From NCBI RefSeq assembly GCF_014522265.1, contig NZ_CP017024.1, forward strand, positions 4,164,501 to 4,228,500: 64,000 nt of DNA, read 5' to 3'. Every line of letters begins with the position of its first letter. Positions within the stretch are counted from its first letter, which is position 1. Source of the stretch: Pseudomonas oryzihabitans. Its GTDB lineage: Bacteria > Pseudomonadota > Gammaproteobacteria > Pseudomonadales > Pseudomonadaceae. A model generated the notes under the pieces. That model saw nothing but the letters and a program-made list of their open reading frames with translations. It was not told the origin of the DNA and made no database searches. The position numbers and the translations under genes are program-made. Shown here piece by piece: positions 10,076 to 18,577 of the stretch.

Positions 10076-10765
10076 ATGCCCGCTCACGTCCTCGTCATCG
10101 ACGACGAACCCCAGATCCGCAAATTCCTGCGCATCAGCCTCGCGGCCCAGGGCTACCAGGTCAGCGAAGCCGCCACCGGCACCGAGGGCCTGGCCCAGGC
10201 GGCGCTGAGCCAGCCGGACCTGGTCATCCTCGACCTGGGCCTGCCCGATCGCGATGGCCAGGAGGTGCTGGTCGACCTGCGCGAATGGTCCGCGGTGCCG
10301 GTGCTGGTGCTGTCGGTGCGGGCGGACGAGCGTGAGAAGGTCCGCGCCCTGGATGCCGGCGCCAACGACTACGTGACCAAGCCCTTCGGTATCCAGGAAT
10401 TCCTGGCCCGCAGTCGCGCCCTGCTGCGGCAGACCCCGACCACGGCGACCCAGCAGGTCGCGGCGCTGGAGGTTGGCGATCTGAAAGTGGATTTCGCCTA
10501 TCGTCGGGTCGCTCTGGGTGGCAGCGAAGTGGCCCTGACGCGCAAGGAGTACGCTGTGCTGGCCGCCCTCGCCCACCATCCGGGACGGGTAGTGACCCAA
10601 CGGCAATTGCTGATCGATATCTGGGGCCCGACCCATGCGCAAGACAGTCATTATCTGCGCATCGTAATTGGCCATCTCCGGCAGAAGTTGGCGGATGATC
10701 CGCTGGCACCGCGCTATATCGTCACGGAACCCGGCGTGGGTTATCGCCTGCGGGTCGAAGGTTAG
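10076..10765 (+). CDS. kdpE: KdpE, OmpR-family response regulator
   Basis: 229 residues from the ATG at 10076, which places HVLVIDDEPQIRKFL at the very N-terminus as in other KdpE proteins; ATGs at 10043 and 10046 would add a tail unlike the family. The receiver domain has the Asp pair 9/10, phospho-acceptor near Asp53 (VILDLGLPD) and the VTKPF lysine; a winged-helix DNA-binding domain follows (ALTRKEYAVLAAL, YLRIVIGHLRQKL). It activates the kdp promoter. It lies 62 bases after kdpD, and no obvious terminator follows. Confidence 0.95.
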   Translation: MPAHVLVIDDEPQIRKFLRISLAAQGYQVSEAATGTEGLAQAALSQPDLVILDLGLPDRDGQEVLVDLREWSAVPVLVLSVRADEREKVRALDAGANDYVTKPFGIQEFLARSRALLRQTPTTATQQVAALEVGDLKVDFAYRRVALGGSEVALTRKEYAVLAALAHHPGRVVTQRQLLIDIWGPTHAQDSHYLRIVIGHLRQKLADDPLAPRYIVTEPGVGYRLRVEG

Positions 10766-11068
10766 CCGTCCTGGGCTGAATGCCGCTCGCCCAGTGCGGA
10801 AATAAGCCACCTCCCCCATCATTACCCGGTCCTTCACCGTCCGCATAAAGCGGCTTGCTTTGGCCTCGCTTGAAAATGCGCAGGGAATTAAAAGATATGA
10901 TGAATGCAATGATAGCTGCAGTTAGAGCTACACCAGGAAGACCATTGTCCCTGGTATGGGCTTGAACGTGGCGGAATTGCGGGACGCGCCGAGATTGCAG
11001 CGGCGGGAAAAGGATTCCGGTCGATAGGTCTGCCTTGCGCAGCTACCGACCGAAATCCAGGCAAGACG
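10766..11068. other. Intergenic region between kdpE and the MvaT gene
   Basis: About 300 bases, visibly less GC-rich around 10880-10930. It holds the 3' flanks of two convergent genes. I see no convincing terminator, RNA or protein gene; the only short ORF (ATG at 10897, 22 codons) has no ribosome binding site. Confidence 0.5.
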
Positions 11069-11443
11069 TTACTGCAGCCAGCCTTCCACGGTATCGGCGC
11101 CGTGTTCGGCTTTCCAGGCTTTGAGCAACTTGTGGTTGCCGCCCTTGGTTTCGATGATTTCGCCAGTCTTGGGATGCTGATAACGCTTGGTGCTGCGCGG
11201 ACGACGCTTGCCAGCCGGCTTTTCCGGATGCGGCGTCTGCGCCTTGTGCTTGGGGGCAGCGTTGGGATCCAGAATGCCGATGATATCACCCAGATTCATG
11301 TGATATTCATCCATCAGCGCCTGGAGCTTACTTTCGAATTCGATTTCTTTCTGCAGGGAACTGTCTTGCTTGAGATCTTCGAGCAGTTGCAGTTGGGCAC
11401 GAAGTTGCTCTTCGGCAGCACGGAATTCGGCGAGACGGGACAT
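11069..11443 (-). CDS. MvaT/MvaU-family H-NS-like silencer
   Basis: 124 residues from the ATG at 11443, preceded by AGGAG at good spacing; the upstream in-frame start lacks this. The N-terminal half is a coiled-coil oligomerisation segment (MSRLAEFRAAEEQLRAQL... LEDLK). A basic linker (AGKRRPRSTKRY) follows, then the MvaT DNA-binding motif with KTGEIIETKGGNHKLLKAWK. These proteins bind AT-rich DNA and silence acquired genes in Pseudomonas. Pseudomonads carry several paralogues, so I do not choose between mvaT and mvaU. It is monocistronic with an AT-rich upstream region, consistent with autoregulation (inference). Confidence 0.9.
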   Translation of the reverse strand: MSRLAEFRAAEEQLRAQLQLLEDLKQDSSLQKEIEFESKLQALMDEYHMNLGDIIGILDPNAAPKHKAQTPHPEKPAGKRRPRSTKRYQHPKTGEIIETKGGNHKLLKAWKAEHGADTVEGWLQ

Positions 11444-11793
11444 GGGCACTCCTGGCAACAATCTGAAAAAGGCTAATGGAAACTTCGCCCGCGAGCGAAA
11501 GTTGCAGGCGAAGATAAAGGATTGACGCCTCGGATGCCAGCGACACGTAATCCTTTTAAAAAAATAGCGGCCACTTCTTGCGACGGCAAGTTTGAATATT
11601 AAGAAAACCTTAAGCCAAGCCGGAGAATTGGCGCCAACAAGGTCTTGATAGGCATCTTCGCGAGTAATCTGGCAGTAACCGAATCCATCGAAGCGTTGCC
11701 AACTGAAAACAAACCCTCAGTTCAACTGCATAATCATGCAGAAGTTGGTGAAACTTGCAGGTTTTGACTTCGCGAAGCGCTCTGGCATGCCCC
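11444..11793. other. AT-richer intergenic region upstream of the MvaT gene
   Basis: About 350 bases containing the MvaT-gene promoter (minus strand) and the 3' flank of the next minus-strand gene. A run of seven A follows CCTTTT near 11555, and a short hairpin CTTGC/GCAAG lies at 11577-11590. No gene is recognised. Confidence 0.45.
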
Positions 11794-12369
11794 TCAGGCG
11801 GATGCATCCAGATCGGGTTGCGCCTCGATCATGGGCGGCCAGTTGAACGTCCGGGCTATTACTCGCCGGTATTCGGTGTCTATGGCTACCGGCGTCCGGC
11901 GGATATAGTCGCGCGCATGCGCCTGCCGCTCGTGGTCGAGTTTGCGCAGGTAGTCCAGCGCCTGCTCCGCCGTGGGCATGCGCTGATTGAGGCCGCCGCT
12001 GCGCGGCGGCAAAGCGGTCCAGACCACGGCGTCGACACCCTGCCCCGCCGCCCAGGCGGCGATGCGCTGCTGGAACGGCGAGTGCGGGCCGCTTGGCCAG
12101 CTGCCGATACACTCGGGTTGCTCCCGCGGTACCCCTTCGCGCTCGCGCAAGGCGTCGCGTGCCTTATCCAGAGTGTCGACCGCCAGATAGGACCAGAGCA
12201 CCTGGACCTCGGCCACGCCCTCGCAGATGACCGTGGCCAACTCGCCGCTGTCGCCCTCCCGGGCGAATTCGATGGGCAACCAGGGTCCGTCGGCGAACCA
12301 ATCCGAGGCGACCGGCAACTCCGCCGCCTTCCAGATCAATGAACCCCAACCCAGACAGGCGATCTTCAT
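11794..12369 (-). CDS. Conserved protein of unknown function with GWGSLIW motif
   Basis: 191 residues from the ATG at 12369; the longer opening upstream only adds low-complexity sequence. It begins KIACLGWGSLIW, reminiscent of the first strand and loop (xxGSLxW/Y) of gamma-glutamylcyclotransferase-like folds, and continues with PIEFAREGDSGELATVICEG, VLWSYL and a region rich in Trp and Pro. I cannot confirm the catalytic glutamate of that superfamily, so a cyclotransferase role is only a possibility. There is no signal peptide or membrane segment. It ends 350 bases before the MvaT gene and appears monocistronic. Confidence 0.68.
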   Translation of the reverse strand: MKIACLGWGSLIWKAAELPVASDWFADGPWLPIEFAREGDSGELATVICEGVAEVQVLWSYLAVDTLDKARDALREREGVPREQPECIGSWPSGPHSPFQQRIAAWAAGQGVDAVVWTALPPRSGGLNQRMPTAEQALDYLRKLDHERQAHARDYIRRTPVAIDTEYRRVIARTFNWPPMIEAQPDLDASA

Positions 12370-12460
12370 GGCCACTCCCGCGCATCGATGATAGCCATTG
12401 GAGGCTACCGAAGCGTTGGGGTTTCCCGGCGGCAAGACGTGGCGACAAAAATGCAGGACG

Positions 12461-12490
12461 AAAAAAAGCGGCCTCGAGGGCCGCTTCTTT
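12461..12490 (-). terminator. Terminator of tRNA-Asp
   Basis: On the minus strand the hairpin GCGGCCCTCGAGGCCGC (12468-12484) is followed by a run of seven T (12461-12467), about 40 bases downstream of the tRNA 3' end. Confidence 0.88.
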
Positions 12491-12524
12491 CGTTACCCGC
12501 GAGGCAGAGCTCGCGAGAGGTATG

Positions 12525-12601
12525 TGGCGCAGCGGACGGGACTCGAACCCGCGACCCCCGGCGTGACAGGCCGGTATTCTAACCGACTGAACTACCGCTG
12601 C
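12525..12601 (-). tRNA. tRNA-Asp (anticodon GTC)
   Basis: 77 nt read on the minus strand: acceptor stem GCAGCGG/CCGCTGC, D arm GTTCAGTCGGTTAGAAT, anticodon loop CTGTCAC with GTC at 12565-12567, T arm GGGTTCGAGTCCC and an encoded CCA end. It closely resembles E. coli tRNA-Asp. It is followed by an intrinsic terminator, so it is transcribed alone. Confidence 0.97.
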
Positions 12602-12765
12602 GCATGGAAGCCTTGCGGCATCCCGCTGGTACCTAGCGAGAACCTGTTCAGCGGGGTTCTCTGCACCAGCGGCCGCTAAGATACTGATTTATCAGGGAAG
12701 AAACAACAGGGCCAGCGAAAATATTTCTCGCCATGCAAGGGCGGCGGCGCACGTCAGGGCGGCGC

Positions 12766-13713
12766 TCAGACAGGGGTGCCCGCGGCCTGGCGTCTGAGCA
12801 GGCCGAGAAAGCCCTCCAGCGCCGCGCTGGGTACCTGGCCGGTGCGCAACAGGATCCCGAAGGGTGTCAGGGGTTCGGTGATTTCCAGGTCGAGCGAGAC
12901 CAGCAGTCCGGTACGCAGGTGATCGCGCACCACCGCCTCGGTCAGCACCAGGATGGCGTCGGTGATCTGTACCAGCTGCAGCATGGCGAACACCGAGCCG
13001 CATTCGATGACATCGGCCGGGGGTGGCAACTGGCGCCGGGCGAAGGCCGCCTCCAGCGCCACCCGGGCCGGACTGGCTTCGGGTTGCAGGATCCAGGGCC
13101 AGTCCGCCACCAGCTCGGCCAGATCGGGTGGCGCGCGATCGGTCAGGGGATGTCCGGTGCGCACCACCACCGCCAGGTGCTCGTTGCCCAGCGGCTCGAA
13201 GGTGAAGCGACCGAGGTCGGCCGGCTGGGTGAAACGGGCGATGGCCACATCGATCCGCTCCTGTTCGAGCAGTTCGGTGAGCTGGTCGCTGGTGTCGCCG
13301 AGGATACGCAACTGCAGGCCGGGTTGGCGCGCCTTGCTCGCGGCGATGGCGCGCACCACCAGATCGGGCAAGGCACCCATGATGGCCCCCACCGCCAGAT
13401 GCCCATAACCGCCGGAGCGACGTGCATCGAGGTCTTCGGCGCAGCGATCCAGGCCATTGAGGGCGCGGCGGGCGAATTCGATGATCTCCACGCCCAGCGC
13501 CGTGGGCGTCAGGCCCCGCGCCTGACGCTCGAACAGCACGCAGCCAAAGGCCTCCTCCACGTCCTGCAGCATGCGCGTGGTGGCCGGCTGCGACATGTGC
13601 AGGGCTTCGGCAGCACGGTGCAGATTGCGGGTCCCGGCCAGGGTCACCAGCATCAGCAGGTGCTTGTAGCGCAGCCGGCCGAACAGCGCACGGGCATGGG
13701 GGGAAGCGTTCAT
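12766..13713 (-). CDS. LysR-family regulator, probably of the rhamnonate operon
   Basis: 315 residues from the ATG at 13713, placed by AGGA at about 9 bases. An N-terminal winged helix-turn-helix (LAGTRNLHRAAEALHMSQPATTRMLQDVEEAFG) is followed by the LysR periplasmic-binding-like effector domain. It is divergent from the rhmT-type transporter gene, and a 9-bp inverted repeat with T-N11-A spacing lies in the intergenic region, the normal LysR arrangement. E. coli controls its homologous rhamnonate cluster with an IclR-type regulator, so this is a different solution. The effector is probably rhamnonate or its dehydration product (inference). Confidence 0.9.
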   Translation of the reverse strand: MNASPHARALFGRLRYKHLLMLVTLAGTRNLHRAAEALHMSQPATTRMLQDVEEAFGCVLFERQARGLTPTALGVEIIEFARRALNGLDRCAEDLDARRSGGYGHLAVGAIMGALPDLVVRAIAASKARQPGLQLRILGDTSDQLTELLEQERIDVAIARFTQPADLGRFTFEPLGNEHLAVVVRTGHPLTDRAPPDLAELVADWPWILQPEASPARVALEAAFARRQLPPPADVIECGSVFAMLQLVQITDAILVLTEAVVRDHLRTGLLVSLDLEITEPLTPFGILLRTGQVPSAALEGFLGLLRRQAAGTPV

Positions 13714-13785
13714 CGGCAGCATCCTGGAGGCGCGAGCGGAGGCGTCCAGCCGGGCTCGACGGCTCTGGCCAGGCGGGTGAGGCAT

Positions 13786-13808
13786 ACCGATACCTTAAGG
13801 GTATCGGT
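13786..13808. promoter_or_regulatory. Predicted LysR operator
   Basis: A perfect inverted repeat, ACCGATACC and GGTATCGGT, separated by five bases (TTAAG). T13791 and A13803 give the T-N11-A spacing of LysR-type recognition sites. It lies between the divergent regulator and transporter genes, 73 bases from the regulator start and 84 from the transporter start. Confidence 0.8.
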
Positions 13809-13891
13809 CCTAAACAAAAAGCGATTATCCAGGCATTGCAACTGCGACTACCTTGAGCCGTGGCCGAATCACAACAACAAGAGAGATCGCC

Positions 13892-15190
13892 ATGCACACC
13901 ACCCTGTCACCGGGGCTGGTCGCCAAGGTCACCCGGCGCCTGCTGCCCTTCCTGCTGCTGATGTACGTCATGGCCTTTCTCGACCGGGCCAACGTGGGTT
14001 TCGCCAAGGTCGCCTTTCAGGCCGATACCGGCATCTCAGACGCGGCCTTCGCCTTTGGCGCCGGGGTCTTCTTCGTCGGCTACGCCTTTCTCGAGATTCC
14101 CAGCAATCTGATCATGCACCGCGTCGGTGCCCGGCTGTGGATGTGCCGGATCATGGTGAGCTGGGGCCTGATCTCCGCCGCCATGATGTTCGCCCACACG
14201 GCGACGGCCTTCTATGTGCTGCGCTTCCTGCTCGGGGTGGCCGAAGCCGGCTTCTTCCCCGGCGTCATCCTCTACCTCACCTACTGGTTCCCCTCGCGCT
14301 ATCGCGCCCGGGCACTGGGCTTCTTCTACTTCGGCGCGCCCCTGGCCTTCATCTTCGGCAGTCCGCTATCGGGCCTGCTGCTGGAATTCGACGGGCTCGG
14401 TGGTCTGCGGGGCTGGCAGTGGATGTTCCTGGTCGAAGGGGTGCTGGCCAGCCTGGTCGGTGTCTGGGCCTGGTTCTACCTGGACAATCGGCCGCGCGAT
14501 GCCCGCTGGCTGAGCGACGCGGAAAAGCAGGCGCTGCAACAGGCGCTGGACGCCGAGGACGCCGCCAAGCCGCATCAGGGCGGACTGCTGCGCCTGCTCG
14601 GTCAGCCGCGCATCCTCCTGCTGTGCAGCATCTACCTGCTGATCCAGGCCAGCGTCTATGGCGTGGTCTTCTACCTGCCGACCCAGGTGGCCGGGCTGCT
14701 CGGGCAGAAGGTCGGGCTGCTGGTCGGCCTGGTCTCGGCGATTCCCTGGGTCTGCGCCCTGCTCGCCGCCTGGCTGATCCCCAGCTGGTCGGATCGCACC
14801 GGCGAACGCCGTCGCACCGCCGCCGCCACCCTGGCCATTTCCGGCCTGGGCATCGCCGCCTCGGTGACCTTCTCGCCGCTCTATGCGCTGCTCGCCCTGT
14901 GCTTCGCCGCCGCCGGCTTCATCGCGGTGCAGCCGCTGTTCTGGACCTTTCCGTCCGACCAGTTGCGCGGCAGCGCCGCCGCGGGCGGCATCGCCCTCAT
15001 CAATACCTGTGGCGCCATCGGCGGCTTCATCGCGCCCCTGGCCAAGCGCTGGGCCGAGGTGACCTTCGCCCATCCCGGCGCCGGCCTCTATCTGCTCGCC
15101 GGCACCACCCTGGTGGCCGCCGCCCTGATCCTCGGCCTGCGCCGCCGCGACCACGCCGATCCCCAACCCCAGCTCACGCCCAGTCATTAA
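13892..15190 (+). CDS. rhmT: MFS sugar-acid transporter, RhmT-like
   Basis: 432 residues from the ATG at 13892, with GAGAG upstream. Twelve predicted transmembrane helices of the anion:cation symporter branch: LPFLLLMYVMAFLDRANVGFAK, a central hydrophilic loop near 200-230 and GSAAAGGIALINTCGAIGGFI in the second half. It is directly followed by rhamnonate dehydratase, as the transporter is in the E. coli rhamnonate cluster, so L-rhamnonate/proton symport is the likely function. Substrate is inferred from neighbours. Confidence 0.82.
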   Translation: MHTTLSPGLVAKVTRRLLPFLLLMYVMAFLDRANVGFAKVAFQADTGISDAAFAFGAGVFFVGYAFLEIPSNLIMHRVGARLWMCRIMVSWGLISAAMMFAHTATAFYVLRFLLGVAEAGFFPGVILYLTYWFPSRYRARALGFFYFGAPLAFIFGSPLSGLLLEFDGLGGLRGWQWMFLVEGVLASLVGVWAWFYLDNRPRDARWLSDAEKQALQQALDAEDAAKPHQGGLLRLLGQPRILLLCSIYLLIQASVYGVVFYLPTQVAGLLGQKVGLLVGLVSAIPWVCALLAAWLIPSWSDRTGERRRTAAATLAISGLGIAASVTFSPLYALLALCFAAAGFIAVQPLFWTFPSDQLRGSAAAGGIALINTCGAIGGFIAPLAKRWAEVTFAHPGAGLYLLAGTTLVAAALILGLRRRDHADPQPQLTPSH

Positions 15191-15202
15191 GGGAGCTTCG
15201 CC

Positions 15203-16387
15203 ATGACCCTACCCACCATCAAGCAGGTGCGCGCCTATACCCTTCGCGGCGGTGGCGCCGACTATCACGACCAGGGCGACGGCCACTGGATCGACGACCA
15301 CATCGCCACGCCCATGGCCAAGTACCCGGAATACCGGCAGAGCCGCCGCAGCTTCGGCATCAATGTGCTGGGCACCCTGGTGGTGGAAGTCGAGGCCAGC
15401 GACGGCACCGTGGGCTTCGCCGTCACCACCGGTGGCGAGCTGGGTGCCTTCATCGTCGAGCGGCACCTGGCACGCTTCCTGGAGGGCGCCAAGGTCACCG
15501 ACCTGGAAAAAATCTGGGACCAGATGTACCTCTCCACCCTCTATTACGGGCGCAAGGGCATCGTGCTCAACACCATCTCCGGGGTGGATCTCGCGCTCTG
15601 GGACCTGCTCGGCAAGCTGCGCCAGGAACCGGTGCACCAGTTGCTCGGCGGCGCCGTGCGCGACGAATTGCAGTTCTACGCCACCGGCGCCCGTCCGGAT
15701 CTGGCCAAGGAGATGGGCTTCATCGGCGGCAAGCTGCCGCTGCAGCATGGCCCGGCCGAGGGCGAGGAAGGCCTGCGCAAGAATCTCGAGGCCCTGGCGA
15801 CCATGCGCGAGCGGGTCGGCGACGACTTCTGGCTGATGCTCGACTGCTGGATGAGCCTGGACCTCAACTACGCCACCCGCCTGGCCCAGGGCGCCCGGCA
15901 GTACGGCCTCAAGTGGATCGAGGAGGCGCTGCCGCCGGATGACTACTGGGGCTATGCCGAACTCAGGCGCAACGTGCCGAAGGGCATGCTGGTCACCACC
16001 GGCGAGCACGAGGCCACCCGCTGGGGCTTCCGCCTGCTGCTGGAGATGGGTTGCTGCGACATCCTCCAGCCGGACGTCGGCTGGTGCGGCGGCCTCACCG
16101 AGCTGATCCGCATCTCGGCGCTGGCCGATGCCCACAACGCCCTGGTGGTGCCCCATGGCTCCTCCGTCTACAGCTACCACTTCGTCATCACCCGCACCAA
16201 CAGTCCCTTCGCCGAGTTCCTGATGATGGCGCCCAAGGCCGACGAGGTGGTGCCCATGTTCCATCCGCAGTTGCTCGACGAACCGGTCCCGGTGCGGGGC
16301 CGCATGCGCGCCTCGGCGCTGGATCGGCCCGGCTTCGGCGTGCGCCTCAATCCGGAGTGCGCCCTGGAACGTCCCTATCGCCACTGA
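15203..16387 (+). CDS. rhmD: L-rhamnonate dehydratase
   Basis: 394 residues, enolase superfamily, mandelate-racemase group. It follows E. coli RhmD along its whole length: [62 protein letters not shown] (metal ligand near Asp214), [27 protein letters not shown] and [11 protein letters not shown] (catalytic His). It removes water from L-rhamnonate to give 2-keto-3-deoxy-L-rhamnonate, the RhmA substrate encoded downstream. The start follows GGGAG, 12 bases after the transporter stop. Confidence 0.95.
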   Translation: MTLPTIKQVRAYTLRGGGADYHDQGDGHWIDDHIATPMAKYPEYRQSRRSFGINVLGTLVVEVEASDGTVGFAVTTGGELGAFIVERHLARFLEGAKVTDLEKIWDQMYLSTLYYGRKGIVLNTISGVDLALWDLLGKLRQEPVHQLLGGAVRDELQFYATGARPDLAKEMGFIGGKLPLQHGPAEGEEGLRKNLEALATMRERVGDDFWLMLDCWMSLDLNYATRLAQGARQYGLKWIEEALPPDDYWGYAELRRNVPKGMLVTTGEHEATRWGFRLLLEMGCCDILQPDVGWCGGLTELIRISALADAHNALVVPHGSSVYSYHFVITRTNSPFAEFLMMAPKADEVVPMFHPQLLDEPVPVRGRMRASALDRPGFGVRLNPECALERPYRH

Positions 16388-16408
16388 GGCGTTGCCCAGG
16401 AGGGCTGG

Positions 16409-17743
16409 ATGAAAGCGACCCAAGACACCCTGGCGGCACCCGTGGCGGATGCACGTCCCGCGGCGACGCCGCTGCCACCCAAGAGCGCTCGTCTCAAGCG
16501 GATCCAGGTGATCGCCCTGGCGCTGCTGGTACTGGCCGGCTTCGTCAACTACCTCGACCGCAGCACCCTGGCCATCGCCAACCAGACCATCAGCGGCGAG
16601 CTGGGCTATACGCCGACCGAGATGGGCCTGCTGCTGTCGGCCTTCGCCTGGGCCTATGCCTTCGCCCAGTTGCCCATCGGCGGTCTGCTGGATCGCTTCG
16701 GTGCGCGCCTGACCCTGGGCCTGGGCATCTGCCTCTGGTCGCTCGCCCAGGGCGTGCTCGGGCTGCTCAGCAGCCTGCACCTGATGATCCTCGCCCGCAT
16801 CGGCCTGGGCATCGGCGAGGCGCCGCAATTCCCGGCCGGCGCCAAGGTGGTCAGCGAGTGGTTCAACGTGCGCGAGCGCGGCCTGCCCTCCGGCATCTTC
16901 AACCTGTCGTCCTCGCTGGGGCCGGCGATCTCCCAGCCGATCCTCACTGCGCTACTGCTGTGGCTGGGCTGGCGGCAGATGTTCATCGCCATGGGGGTGC
17001 TCGGCGTTGCCGTCGCGGCGCTCTGGTACCTGAGCTATCGCGACCGGGTGCAGGTGGTGCTGGACGCCGCGGAGCGGGCGCACCTGGATGCCGGCCTGCC
17101 ACCCCAGGACGCCGGCCAGCGGCTGACCTTTGCCGACTGGCTGGGGTTGTTCCGCCGCCGCCTGACCTGGGGCGTGGTGATCGGCTACGTCGGCATCATC
17201 TACATGCTGTCGCTGTTCCTGACCTGGCTGCCGGCCTACCTGGAGCGGGTTCACCACCTGTCCCTGTCCCAGGCCGGCTGGGTCGCCAGCCTGCCGTTCC
17301 TGGCCGGTGCCTGTGGCGTGATCGGTGGTGGCCTGCTGGTGGATCGCCTGACCCGCAGCGGGCGCAGCCTGGCCTTCAGCCGCAAGCTGCCGATCTGCGG
17401 CGGTCTGGCGGCGGCCGGATTATTCGCCCTGTGCAGCGCCGGGGTGACCGGCATCGGCAGCGTCATCCTCTGCTTCAGCCTGGCACTGTTCAGCCTCAAC
17501 GTGGCGGTAGCCGGCACCTGGTCGCTGGTGAGCGTCGCGGTGCCCTCGCACCAGGTGGCCTCGCTGGCCAGCATCCAGAACTTCGGTGGCTACTTCGGCG
17601 GCGCCTTCGCCCCGGTCATCACCGGCATGATCGTCCAGCAGACCGGCTCCTTCGGCCTTGCCCTCGGCATCGCCGCCGCGGTCGCGGTGGCCGGTGCCCT
17701 GAGCTATGGGCTGCTGGTGCGCCTGCCCGACACCCCTTCCTGA
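16409..17743 (+). CDS. Second MFS sugar-acid transporter
   Basis: 444 residues with a strong AGGAGG site. An unusually long cytoplasmic N-terminus (about 33 residues) precedes 12 membrane helices; motifs include [29 protein letters not shown] and [19 protein letters not shown], typical of the glucarate/galactonate branch of the anion:cation symporters. It lies between rhmD and rhmA in the same transcript. Two carriers in one operon suggests a second substrate, for example a related aldonate, or a different affinity; sequence alone cannot say. Confidence 0.82.
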   Translation: MKATQDTLAAPVADARPAATPLPPKSARLKRIQVIALALLVLAGFVNYLDRSTLAIANQTISGELGYTPTEMGLLLSAFAWAYAFAQLPIGGLLDRFGARLTLGLGICLWSLAQGVLGLLSSLHLMILARIGLGIGEAPQFPAGAKVVSEWFNVRERGLPSGIFNLSSSLGPAISQPILTALLLWLGWRQMFIAMGVLGVAVAALWYLSYRDRVQVVLDAAERAHLDAGLPPQDAGQRLTFADWLGLFRRRLTWGVVIGYVGIIYMLSLFLTWLPAYLERVHHLSLSQAGWVASLPFLAGACGVIGGGLLVDRLTRSGRSLAFSRKLPICGGLAAAGLFALCSAGVTGIGSVILCFSLALFSLNVAVAGTWSLVSVAVPSHQVASLASIQNFGGYFGGAFAPVITGMIVQQTGSFGLALGIAAAVAVAGALSYGLLVRLPDTPS

Positions 17744-17763
17744 TTCCACTGGAGACGACCGTC

Positions 17764-18564
17764 ATGGATCTGCCGCGCAATCCCTTCAAGGCCCGCCTCA
17801 CGGGCAGCGACACCCTCTACGGCCTCTGGGCCGGCTTCGCCACCGGCTATGCCGCCGAGATCGCCGCCGGCACCGGCTACGACTGGCTGCTGATCGACGG
17901 CGAGCACGCCCCCAACACGGTGCCAAGCATCCTCGCCCAGTTGCAGGCGGTGGCGCCCTACCCCACGGCGCCGGTGGTGCGTTGCGTGACCGGCGATGCG
18001 GTGCTGATCAAGCAGTTGCTGGACATCGGCGTGCAGACGCTGATGGTGCCCATGGTGGAGACCGCCGAGCAGGCCCGCGCCCTGGTGCGCGCCATGCGCT
18101 ATCCGCCCCACGGCATCCGCGGCGTCGGCGGCGGCCTGGCCCGCGCCACCCGCTGGGACGCGGTACCCGACTACCTGCACAACGCTCACACCGAGTTGTG
18201 CCTGATCGTCCAGGTGGAATCGCGGCTGGGCAGCGACAACGTCGCCGAGATCGCCGCAGTGGAGGGCGTGGACGCCGTCTTCGTCGGCCCCGCCGACCTC
18301 TCCAGCGGCCTCGGCCATGCCGGCAATCCGGGCCATCCCGAGGTGCAGGCACGTATCCGCGCCGCCATCGATGCCACCCGCGCGGCCGGCAAGGTGGCCG
18401 GGATCCTGGCGCCCCAGGAAGACGATGCCCGGCGCTATCGCGACTGGGGTTGCCAGTTCGTCGCCGTCGGCATCGACATCAGCCTGTTCCGCCAGGCGGC
18501 GCTGGCCAACCTGGCCCGCTATCGCCCCCTCGAAGCGCCCCAGGCGCCCTCTCGCACCTATTGA
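17764..18564 (+). CDS. rhmA: 2-keto-3-deoxy-L-rhamnonate aldolase (HpcH/HpaI family)
   Basis: 266 residues from the ATG at 17764. A class II pyruvate aldolase with [28 protein letters not shown], the metal-binding VESR segment and [17 protein letters not shown]. It splits 2-keto-3-deoxy-L-rhamnonate into pyruvate and L-lactaldehyde. Related enzymes (HpaI, GarL) have similar sequences; RhmA is preferred because rhmD precedes it and a lactaldehyde-type dehydrogenase follows. Family assignment is firm, exact substrate inferred. Confidence 0.88.
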   Translation: MDLPRNPFKARLTGSDTLYGLWAGFATGYAAEIAAGTGYDWLLIDGEHAPNTVPSILAQLQAVAPYPTAPVVRCVTGDAVLIKQLLDIGVQTLMVPMVETAEQARALVRAMRYPPHGIRGVGGGLARATRWDAVPDYLHNAHTELCLIVQVESRLGSDNVAEIAAVEGVDAVFVGPADLSSGLGHAGNPGHPEVQARIRAAIDATRAAGKVAGILAPQEDDARRYRDWGCQFVAVGIDISLFRQAALANLARYRPLEAPQAPSRTY

Positions 18565-18577
18565 CCCGGAGTCCGCC

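Noticed and set aside
10897-10965. 22-codon ORF in the lower-GC gap after kdpE
   Set aside because: No ribosome binding site and no conserved pattern; too short to support.
12733-15942. Very long plus-strand ORF (1069 codons) across the LysR, transporter and dehydratase genes
   Set aside because: It is out of frame with three recognisable genes and its translation is Arg/Gly/Pro-rich without motifs; an artefact of high GC.
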